The notes beneath the pieces are model-generated. The model was not told the DNA's origin and made no database searches. It saw only the letters and a program-made list of their open reading frames with translations. The position numbers and the translations under genes are program-made. Positions 53,805-62,399 of a stretch of 64,000 bases of DNA are shown one piece after another; position 1 is the stretch's first letter; every line of letters begins with the position of its first letter. This DNA comes from Anisus vortex (lineage: Eukaryota; Mollusca; Gastropoda; Planorbidae): positions 4,406,587-4,470,586 of the forward strand of contig OX421505.1 in the NCBI GenBank assembly GCA_949126835.1, read 5' to 3'.

Positions 53805-55943
53805 CTATTCTAATAGGAGTAATTGTCGAGGTGACAAATTACTTTCAGTAGTCTTGACTGAGGGACCACTCAAAATGTCAGCCAGGAAAGTTGCCTGTAG
53901 GTCAATTTCTGGTTCTATTTTTGACTTTGACATGGTTTCGACAGACTTTTGTTGTTGGGCCATACCTCTAGTGACGATGCATATATGTTTGATAAAGCTC
54001 TTACTTTTATTAAGGTATTGTTTTTTCTTGGATATGGAATGCACCACATCTCCAGCAATATCATTTCCCAGTATTAAAGAAACGCCTTTAAACGGAAGTG
54101 ATTTGTATACACCCACAACTACATTTCCAGTGAAGTACGCATTCTTCAGCTGTATTTGATGCAAAGGAACTTGTACATTTTTCCTTGATACACCTTGAAT
54201 AGTAAGATCCTGTCCTGTATATGTCGATTGTGACGTAGGAACAGTATTCTCTAAAAGTCGTGAAACATCAGCCCCTGTATCACGGAGTATTCTGATGTTC
54301 TTTTCACTAGTGACACCATTTATTATGGATGACACGGTACCTTCTTTAATGAATGGCAAACAATTGCTTGGAATCTCAGTATCGATGAGATCTGTATCCA
54401 AGTTATTTTTGTAAGAGGTAGGTTTAGTACTCATTGTGGTTCTATCTGATATAGACTCCTTGGAGCTCAGATTAGAATTAGAATTATTGAAAACCATTGT
54501 CTCTATTTCAGGAACTATTTCTGGTTTCAAGTTTCCTAGATACGTGTGTTTTGTCAGGTTATCTGCATTAGCACTAGGTATCTCTGTTTGAGTTCTAACA
54601 TCCTTCTTTACATGTACATGAGTTCTTTGTTTTGGCATTGCTACATACGATAAGACAACATTCTTTTTATTCGGGTTCCCATTCAATACCCAGCACTTTT
54701 CCTTAGTATGTCCCATTCGTTTACAATGGCTACAGGTTGGCTTGGAATTTGTTGGATCTTCATTGCTCTGCTGATGTCTCTTTGATTGATAGGATTCATT
54801 TGGAATCATGGTTTTCTTTTCTACCTTCGCATATCGATTCTGGAATTTAGATTTATCTACTGTTGTAAATTTATTGCTGGAATGGATAATAACATATTCG
54901 TCTGCCATTACTGCTGCTGTTTCTACTTGTTCTACACCTTTGTCTGCTAAATGTATTCTTACATCACCTCTGATGTTATTGTTAAAGTCTTCCATTAGAA
55001 TAAGATTAGCTAATTTATCTAAGTCTTTGTTTACACCGTTAGATCGAATCCATCTTTCAAAATATTTCTTTTTCTGTCTTAGAAAATCAACATGGGATTG
55101 TTCCTGTTCTTTCTTAGATTCACGAAACACTTTTCTATATTTTTCAGGTGTTAATGCATAACTTAGCAGTACTCTATTCTTGATCAGTTCATAATCATAC
55201 AATTCCTCTTCAGTAAGACTTAATACAACATCAAGTGCCTTTCCTTTGTTCAGAGCTGAGTGTAGAAGTATAGCTTTCTTGCCCTCGGTAAATTGATAGT
55301 CCCTAGCGTTTCTCTCGAAAATCATGAAGAACTCTTCCACCAAATTATCTTCAAGAACTGGAATATGTTTCTTAAACGTATACAGTTCTGCATCTGCTTC
55401 AGAGCTTGCATTCGAATGATTTGACGTACGAGACCTTGCTAGCTCAATTCTTTCTTGGCTTGCTATTTTCTCTCTTGCTATTTCTAACTCAATTCTCTTG
55501 TTTTCTCTTTCCATCTCAATTCTCTTGTTTTCTCTTTCTCTTTCCATCTCAATTCTCTTGTTTTCACTTTCCATCTCAATTCTTTTGTTTTCTCTTTCCA
55601 TCTCCAATTCCATCTTTCTTAACTCAAGTTTAAATTTCAATTCTTCACTTAATTCACCAGTTGTATGCTTCACTCTTTGTGTTATAGGAAAAGGTAATTC
55701 ATCATCTGATTCATCATTAATACTATCCTTAGCAGTAGTTTCTTCAATAATTAGTGTACCTTGTTTCCTTAAACACTCAGTTACCTCTTGAAGTAATTTA
55801 GTTTTTGATGGCCTAGTTTCTGTGATAGAAATGCCCAATGATTTAGCCAATTCTTTTAATTGTATCATTGACATTTTATTAAGCTGTTCTGAGGTTAGAT
55901 CAAATATCTCTGGATCCAATGTAAGATTATTTGTGGCTTCCAT
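53805..55943 (-). CDS. E3 Gag-protease, 712 aa
   Basis: SAP-like N-terminus (MIQLKELAKSLGISITETRP, near 26-45). Charged coiled coil with repeated MERENKRIE units (about 115-160). Capsid/SCAN-like region (about 185-350) with YRKVFRESKKEQEQSHVDFL and LILMEDFNNNI, matching the helix pattern of the SCAN domain, which is known to come from Gmr1-like Gags. CCHC knuckle CSHCKRMGHTKEKC near 403-416. Retropepsin ILRDTGADVSRLL near 550. Ends at 53805 without lesions, and pol follows in another frame. Confidence 0.86.
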   Translation of the reverse strand: MEATNNLTLDPEIFDLTSEQLNKMSMIQLKELAKSLGISITETRPSKTKLLQEVTECLRKQGTLIIEETTAKDSINDESDDELPFPITQRVKHTTGELSEELKFKLELRKMELEMERENKRIEMESENKRIEMERERENKRIEMERENKRIELEIAREKIASQERIELARSRTSNHSNASSEADAELYTFKKHIPVLEDNLVEEFFMIFERNARDYQFTEGKKAILLHSALNKGKALDVVLSLTEEELYDYELIKNRVLLSYALTPEKYRKVFRESKKEQEQSHVDFLRQKKKYFERWIRSNGVNKDLDKLANLILMEDFNNNIRGDVRIHLADKGVEQVETAAVMADEYVIIHSSNKFTTVDKSKFQNRYAKVEKKTMIPNESYQSKRHQQSNEDPTNSKPTCSHCKRMGHTKEKCWVLNGNPNKKNVVLSYVAMPKQRTHVHVKKDVRTQTEIPSANADNLTKHTYLGNLKPEIVPEIETMVFNNSNSNLSSKESISDRTTMSTKPTSYKNNLDTDLIDTEIPSNCLPFIKEGTVSSIINGVTSEKNIRILRDTGADVSRLLENTVPTSQSTYTGQDLTIQGVSRKNVQVPLHQIQLKNAYFTGNVVVGVYKSLPFKGVSLILGNDIAGDVVHSISKKKQYLNKSKSFIKHICIVTRGMAQQQKSVETMSKSKIEPEIDLQATFLADILSGPSVKTTESNLSPRQLLLLE

Positions 55944-56336
55944 TTTCTATATTATTAAAAGTTACTATAAATCTTGTTAATAATACAATAAAGAGTCAAA
56001 CTTACTTTCTGTCCTTTGAATAATTCACTAAACCACACAGTTCAGATTTGTCACAACAAGGTCATAAAAACAATACTTTCTTAGAGTTACTTTGTTTGAT
56101 AAGATAATTTTCCAGGCTGAATAGTTAAGTTTTCCGATTCTCAAAAGCAATGTTCAATTCAATCACAATCTTTAGTATATTGTATAGTGTTCATATTTTT
56201 TAACACAATCCATCCAAGTTACGAGTATGTTTTACGGCAGTAGTAAATAGTAATTTTAAATAGTATAACGATTCTTGGAGTTGAAGTAAATCCTCTAAAC
56301 GTTTGTTAGTAAATCACTGACGAGCAAAACCCATTT
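55944..56336 (-). other. E3 leader
   Basis: About 390 bases between 5' LTR and Gag. A candidate primer site starts TGGGTTTTGCTCGTCAGTG two bases inside the LTR end on the element strand; I cannot assign the tRNA. Confidence 0.45.
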
Positions 56337-57384
56337 TATTACAAGGTGATTTATTCACTATAGTAAATCATGGATGAGACCTTCCATTTATATCACACAA
56401 GTATAATTATAATTTATAATGTTATTACGGCTAGAGCCCCCATTCAATTTATGAAAATAATAGTTATAGTGTTGTTATTGTTAGTGTGAGTATCCTTGTA
56501 TTTAGTGAAGATCTTATTATCTCATGCTGAAATTTGTTTATAGTAGTCTAGAGTATTCCTGGTTCTAATAATCCGCTGGCAATTCACATAACGTAGTTTT
56601 AGAGTTTTCAGTTGATTTTACTTCATTGTATAATTATTTTTTGCTCATATTATACAGCAAGAACCTCGATATTGAGTTGTAGTGTAGATTATTAATATAG
56701 TTAAATAAATACTACACATACACACATGTACATAACTTTGATATATTGACGTTAACCAAGTTGTGTAGAAAGCAACGATAAATTTGGTTTAATTTACAAA
56801 ATCAATCCACAGGGATCCAAATAATATTTTCTACACAACCAAGAAATACACATATTCCAATTAGTAATGAATATCCTCAATGAACATATAGCATTGTAGT
56901 AAATAGTAGAATAATAAATCTTCCATGATACAAATCAGGTAGGAACGAGACTCAGAGACTTAGAGCGTAGAATCTTAGATGTTACTAGATCGACTGTACG
57001 CCAAGAACTAAACTAAAAGTGTGCGTGAAATCGCGTAGAAAAATATAATATGGGTCAATCGTTGGAAAATCCAGCTAGCTTAGTTACACGAGTATTTCAA
57101 TCGAGCTCGCGTGTTGACTGCGTGATCAGATTGTCTTTTATTAAGAACAAGCAATAAGGCTCTAACAAAATAAGGAGAAACCGATCGACCTTAACATGCT
57201 TTATGTGCATGGACAGTTCATGTTTTTATCGAGGTTAAAAAAAAAACAATGCTCTAATTAGGTTAGGAAAAACCCGGGGGGAAACCTTGACTTAGAAATA
57301 TTTTATATCGCTTAAACGCAATTCGCTTAAATGATTTAGTTGGTTTATTAACAATGTAATGTAGGGGATTTACGTTTCGTAACA
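56337..57384 (-). repeat. E3 right (5') LTR
   Basis: 1048 bp, uninterrupted. It preserves the empty sites for E2 (GTGAG at 56486-56490) and the solo LTR (CTCT near 57250). Confidence 0.9.
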
Positions 57385-57461
57385 GTCAGCTCCAAGACTT
57401 TCTGACAAATGTCCTTTGTCTTGGCACTGTTTGGGTCATCACTTAGAATTTTAGCAATAAT
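57385..57461 (-). CDS. host gene exon interrupted by E3
   Basis: Acceptor CTTTTCTGTCAACAG, phase 0. Codes IIAKILSDDPNSAKTKDICQ and then KVLELT before GTCAG and the E3 LTR. Read through, the LTR adds about a dozen foreign residues and then a stop. The original C-terminal 43 codons lie at 34027-33899. Confidence 0.75.
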
Positions 57462-57587
57462 CTGTTGACAGAAAAGTGTCAATGTTTATAGGATTGTCTT
57501 TATTATAAAAATATTGACTGTATATATTGACTGTAATGGGTGTTTTTATATATGTTTAAACAAAAACTATAATATGGACCGCTAAAA

Positions 57588-57670
57588 ATGATAAAAGTAT
57601 CCCTACGGACCACATTGATCCACAGAAGCAGCGATCACCAGTTTCTGTGGCCACGGCAAACTAGATGATT
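57588..57670 (-). mobile_element. SINE family B tail fragment
   Basis: On the minus strand GGCCACAGAAACTGGTGATC, GCTTCTGTGGATCAATGTGG and GGGATACTTTTAT follow family B order. Contained in the intron between the host gene exons. Confidence 0.6.
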
Positions 57671-57820
57671 GTGTCATAATAGGCCCTATAATGCAGAGTT
57701 CGAGCAAAGAAGTATTGAGAAGGGACAATGTAACGTGTTTCGGTACGCATTCGTTATTCCATTACTGCATGGTTCTGATATAAAACTATGCAACGTAATC
57801 TCGACAAATACTTTACCAAC

Positions 57821-57973
57821 CCGTAGAGTATAATGTTTCACGATGGCCTTTACTTTCTCCAAGGAAGTGGCCCCCAGCAAGATGCGAACAGTCTCCCCCT
57901 TGCGTATTTTGACCACGCCCGTTAAAACATTAGAGTTGTTGTAGCAGCGCTCCAGTGTGGCGATGGCAACGAC
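57821..57973 (-). CDS. penultimate exon of the interrupted host gene
   Basis: Acceptor TTGTTGCAG, donor CTACGG|GTTGGT, 153 bases, phase 0 both sides. 51 codons (VVAIATLERCYNNSNVLTGV ... KHYTLR) of helical, mixed-charge sequence reminiscent of armadillo/HEAT repeats. I do not recognise the protein. It splices in phase with 57461. GC content and codon choice are clearly higher than the surrounding TE DNA, supporting a host gene. Exons further 5' (above 58000) were not identified. Confidence 0.68.
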
Positions 57974-57989
57974 CTGCAACAATAAACAC

Positions 57990-58423
57990 GAGCAATGATA
58001 GTGGACTTTATTATAGTTTACAAACAGTAACTAATAATAACTATAATGGTATCACATTTAGCATACTCAGTGCGCTCTTGTTGTGAATAGCAGTGGCAGT
58101 TGTATTTGTATGTAAGGCACCGAGCCACTAGCCAAAGAAAAATGTTTTAAACCTATTTTTAAAAGACTGTTTTGTCTCAGATTCTCCCAGTGTCTAAGAT
58201 AACCTGTTCCATGTAGAAGTCGTCTCAGATTCAAATGAACGCAATATTCTTTTTGTGTCCAGCCACACTGAGAGTTTTAAAAAGTGACTGTGATGAAGAG
58301 CGCAGTTCCCTTAATGGCTTATGCATTGATATAAGTGCTCGAAGATAGAAAGGAGCATTGTAATTTAGTGTTTACTTCGTAAACAAATAACAATTATGTC
58401 ACATATAAGCTCATGTCGGGTAA
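57990..58423. other. intergenic or intronic, no exon recognised
   Basis: The block 58100-58370 is of moderate complexity and could be an old interspersed repeat. No ORF or splice pair is convincing. Confidence 0.3.
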
Positions 58424-58745
58424 GTAAAGTACCAGTTGGACAAAATTGATTATGGGGCAGGTGAAGCAGCGTTCATCAGTTTCAGTGGCAGTACGGAAGC
58501 GCGTTCGGCTGACGTACCGAAGGTCCCGGGTTCAAATCCTGGTGCAGTCTAGGACTTTTTCTTGGGTGAGGAGGTTGTCTCTGAGGCCACCCGGCTCTGA
58601 TGAGTACCTGACCTTTGTTGAACCTTCGTAACGAAAAGGCGGCTGTGTATAGTGCTGTGCATACAATCACATAGTATGCCGTGGCCACAGAAACTGGTGA
58701 ACGCTGCTTCACCGGACCTATGGATCAATTTGGTCCGACGGGTAC
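58424..58745 (+). mobile_element. SINE family B with inverted tail at its head (fold-back)
   Basis: Plus-strand SINE from about 58485 (box A-like GCGCGTTCGGCTGACG, box B GGTTCAAATCC) to the tail CCGACGGGTACTTTACTT at 58745. The 60 bases before it (58424-58484) are the inverted complement of the tail (TAAGTAAAGTACCAGTTGG...GGTGAAGCAGCGTTCATCAG), so the ends can pair. Confidence 0.75.
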
Positions 58746-58984
58746 TTTACTTACTGTGAAATATGAAGAATTTCATAAACGATAGTAATAATACATAGGT
58801 ATTAAACACTAATTTAGATATACAACACAATAACAATAAGTTGCAATGTTCAGATAAAAACTAAGACGAAAAACACTTGCCGGGCATGGAATGAGTTACC
58901 TGAATAAACCAGTAAAACCAGTAACTTAACTTCATTTAAAAGACTAATGACAATACAAAACAAGACTCAGAACACGGATTAACG

Positions 58985-59035
58985 TAGAATGCAAAAATCA
59001 TCTATATAGAAGGAGGGACGGTAATATATAAGATA
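58985..59035 (+). mobile_element. SINE/LINE 3' tail fragment
   Basis: ATAGAAGGAGGGACGGTAAT and ATATAAGATAAGA resemble the tail shared by the copies at 7738, 19728 and 33741. Confidence 0.5.
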
Positions 59036-59118
59036 AGAAAGGCTACCTTTTTTAAAGTTGTTTAATTATCTAATATCGGGGTGACCGATCTGAGATCGGT
59101 CTTTATAGGCTGAAATTA

Positions 59119-59164
59119 ATGATAGTATGTCAAACCATAGATATACACTGGATCGCCAACTGAG
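59119..59164. repeat. left member of a distant inverted repeat
   Basis: GATAGTATGTCAAACCATAG ... GGATCGCCAACTGA pairs in reverse with 63365-63410 (about 38 of 46 positions). The two are 4.2 kb apart. Confidence 0.6.
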
Positions 59165-59229
59165 GGGCCAAGTCTATTGATTTTAACCAACCGGGATATG
59201 CATTGGTTGATTCTTGTGATTAGGGGAAA

Positions 59230-61124
59230 TTGCGACTTCCGGTTTATAAAATCTTTTATAAACAAAACGTACAGCTTTGTGATATTTACACTTACAGTTT
59301 CCTGATATTTGTGAAATTCTACACATCGGACGAGTAAGTTATTTATTTTATTATATTGTACAATCAATGTAGATATTATTTGTTAGAATAGTTTATACTT
59401 TAATTAAAGTTATATTGATATTGTCTTATAATCGTAAACAATTCACATGCAGCAAACAATAACAATGTGTCAATGTAGGCCTATAGACAGTCTATAGGCG
59501 TATAGACGGTATAGGCCTAATGTAGGCACGTACTGACGTAGCGTCAATGATGCTTTGACATTGTATTATTATTATTGTAGGTTACTGCCTGGCTTAGAAT
59601 TAGAAGACTGAAAACTTTTAAAAGCTAAGCGGCCTAGCCAACGTGTCACTTAGCCTTAGCAGGCATTCATCTTAGTACCGGTATTCTTAGTCTTAGGATT
59701 AGCCCGGTTAGACTTATTTTTTTATTGAATGTCCGCAAACATTGTAACTTGTTGACGCCTGTTGAACTGTTCCTGTTGTTTATTAGGTCTATTGTATTAA
59801 TATTAATTAGCCTTATTAATGTAGGCCTACTACAGACATTGCCAAACTTAAACAACTTAAAAGTGTATTAAGTTATTGTGATTCTTTACAATCATCTTTA
59901 AAAGTCTTAAATACAACAATTAAAAAAGTATGCGATATCCGATATTTTTTAAGGATCTTTCACTATAAATGGTTTTGTATTTTCAGATAAATTCAATCTA
60001 TAATGGCAGCCTTAATGGAAAGAAGCACTACTTCTGGTAATGTGAAGATTCATTCAGAATCATTCTTTGCCAACTTGTATAGAGTAGGCCTATACATTTA
60101 AAAATTGAATTAGGCCTAATTATTTTTTTAATGTATTCCAATTTGGTAACAAAATTTAGATAGTTTTGTGTGGTTTTAGACGCTTTGGTTTCATCTGGCC
60201 CATATTTGCTTATATTAAATAAAAGTTATATTTCCACATATATTTTTTCATGTACCGATACCAGTATGCAAACCAGGACTGTGGAGTCGAGGAGTCGGGG
60301 GAACATTTTGGGTACCTGTAGTCGGAGTCGGCACACAATGCACAGACTCCTACTGAATTTAGATTGGAATTTTAAAAAAAAAGCAAGTTTAAATGTCCTA
60401 ATTCACAAAAAGTTATAATTAATTACTTCTCTACTGTAAGAATAAGACCAATGCATGTAAACGAACACATTAAGTGACCGTGAAGAAGCATACCTTTCAT
60501 CTGCCTCACTATATGGCAATATATTCGCATATTAATACAGAGGAGTCGGGGGATTAGGAAGTACCAAAAAAATGAGGAGTCATAGTCCGAACATTTATCT
60601 ACCGACTCTACAGCCCTGATGCAAATATTAGTTTTTTTTTAAATTTGTATTTAACTACATGTGACAATTGTAAAAATATTTTTCAGATCACACATGCTAT
60701 ATTGGAAAAGGTGCTGCTTGTATAAAAAAGTGATCCGTGTCTTCCAGAAAGTTTGAAAGAGGTGTTTAGTCAACTTGAAAGTAAGCTTTAACTTTTGTAT
60801 AGTGTTATATTGTAGGATTTAAAAAAAATAAATATTATATCAGTTGTTATATGGTCACTGGTCACAAATATCTAGTTATAGTTTATAGTTGCAGTTTCAT
60901 ACAAAGTAAACTACAGCATTAATTTTAAAACAGGGTAATGAAATGCAACTATGGGAAGAAGACATATACCCCAATAGCCTATTGTTAATTATCTGTTGTA
61001 AGTATAGATCTAGCATTTAGAAATTTATTTACTCATTTTTGTTTATTGCAAACACATTTTAATATTATTATTATTATATTATTTGTCAATAGGGTACAAG
61101 AAAGAACTGATGCCAAAAGAGTAG
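59230..61124 (+). CDS. candidate small multi-exon gene (about 53 codons)
   Basis: Non-coding exon ending at donor CGGACGA|GTAAGT (59333), preceded by an ETS-like site (ACCGGAAGT on the minus strand near 59240). Coding exons: 60003-60036 (MAALMERSTTS, within exon 59987-60036), 60687-60780 (HTCYIGKGAAC ... LPESLKEVFSQLE) and 61093-61124 (YKKELMPKE, stop TAG). Splice sites are GT-AG (TTTTCAG, GTAATG; TTTTTCAG, GTAAGC; GTCAATAG). The second exon needs one A fewer in the six-A run at about 60724 to stay in frame, so it is either a sequencing error or a pseudogene. Family not recognised. Evidence is splice-site logic only. Confidence 0.4.
60274..60618. mobile_element. hAT-type MITE, 345 bp
   Basis: Ends CAGGACTGTGGAGTCGAGGA and, reversed, CAGGGCTGTAGAGTCGGTAG. 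Flanking octamers ATGCAAAC (60266-60273) and ATGCAAAT (60619-60626) form a near-perfect 8-bp target duplication. Interior repeats GGAGTCGG. Located in the intron of the candidate small gene. Confidence 0.85.
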
Positions 61125-61353
61125 AACAACATCAATATACCATCACACAAAGCAATGAGGAACACTGTAAAATCTACAAAGGAACAAACAACAGAATTTG
61201 AAACTAGAATAAACATTGTGTTTGCTTGCAAATTGCATACATTTATTTAGCTTCATCATAATTGTGGATATTTAAAACCAGTATATATCTCGCTTGGGAA
61301 TCTCTGTCTGTTTTATGAGTCAGTGTACTACTCTTTTCTATCTTTCAAGAAGC

Positions 61354-61593
61354 TGAAAGATCCACCTTGCAAATTGTCGATGAAAGATCCACCTAGCAAA
61401 TTGTCGATGAAAGATCCACCTTGCAAATTGTCGATGAAAGATCCACCTAGCAAATTGTCGATGAAAGATCCACCTAGCAAATTGTCGATGAAAGATCCAC
61501 CTTGCAAATTGTTGATAAAAGATCCACCTTGCAAATTGTCGATGAAAGATCCACCTTGCAAATTGTCGATGAAAGATCCACCTAGCAAATTGT
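61354..61593. repeat. 27-bp minisatellite, about 9 copies
   Basis: Unit GATCCACCTTGCAAATTGTC plus GATGAAA, with TTGC and TAGC variants. All frames stay open on both strands, producing three false ORFs. Confidence 0.95.
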
Positions 61594-62292
61594 CGGTATG
61601 CCACATACCCGCATTTTCTGAAAAATGTAACAAAATGTATTACTAAGTTATCTGTATTTATATTTGTCAATAAATATTTTGTTCAGTATTCATTTCAATT
61701 TGTGTCCGTCATTGTGCTTGTGTTTTTGTCTATTTTTTAACATTTGGACCTAATAAAAAAAAATTTTATGTTATTTAAAAAACACTTTTTTTTTCAAATA
61801 TTAAATGAGGTTAAAGGAAAGCTACATTTCCTAATTTAATTTTCATAATTAACTAATAAATCTTTACTTTTGGAGACCTTCGCACTCGACCCTTCTTACC
61901 TTCTTATTCTTAGACTTGTTTTTATAAAAGTCAATAATATTATGAATATTAATAAAAATTGGCAGACTTGTTAATACCAAATGTAGTATTTGTGCCTATA
62001 GCAATTTCGCATAAAGTTGTATTGAATAGGCTTGTAGACCATATAGTTATAGAATACTTGAAATCTGTAATACATTTTTTTTTATAAGTTAAATGAAAAA
62101 TGTATTTCTTGAATTTTATAATGTCTTTATCAGTAGTATGCTAACCTTTGCCTTTTTATGTAGGCGTGTATCTATACAAATTTAAATTGTAACTATTGAA
62201 CCGAATAGTAATTTAGTAACATATGACCCCAGGTCAAAAGGTGACATGCATTTACTGCCGTATTTTGATACATCAAATTTTTTTTTAATAGG

Positions 62293-62389
62293 ACACAATC
62301 TTTGCCACTATTGATGAACTTGCTAGAGAAATGGCCAAAGACATACTTTTAGATAATGCAATGACTACAATGAGTTTGGGGTTAATTTA
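62293..62389 (+). CDS. possible terminal exon, unassigned
   Basis: After acceptor TTTTTTTTAATAG an open frame codes DTIFATIDELAREMAKDILL and eleven more residues to TAG. The amino-acid pattern is helical and natural-looking, but I could not connect it in phase to an upstream exon. Confidence 0.28.
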
Positions 62390-62399
62390 GAAAAAAATA

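Larger units (their letters stand above)
34031..57384 (-). mobile_element. E3: Gmr1-like Ty3/gypsy retrotransposon, hosting the other insertions
   Basis: The element runs on the minus strand. Its right (5') LTR is 56337-57384. Its left (3') LTR is split into 34031-34184, 48729-49524 and 50156-50288 by later insertions. Internal order is Gag-protease (55943-53805), integrase (53734-52568), RT (52549-51617), RNase H (51613-51059): integrase before RT, as in Gmr1-like elements. LTRs start TGTTACGAAACG on the element strand but end GTAATA, not CA, in both copies. Target duplication GTCAG. Lesions: frameshift between Gag and Pol, TAA after integrase, TGA between RT and RNase H, and two catalytic substitutions. 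LTR divergence is visibly greater than for E1 and E2, as expected for the oldest insertion. Confidence 0.88.

Noticed and set aside
58446..58712. ORFs on both strands over the SINE
   Set aside because: They come from the tRNA-derived SINE B; no protein features.
61323..61670. Three ORFs of about 100 codons with repeated peptides
   Set aside because: Same reason: the 27-bp minisatellite. No start context, domain or splice pattern supports coding.
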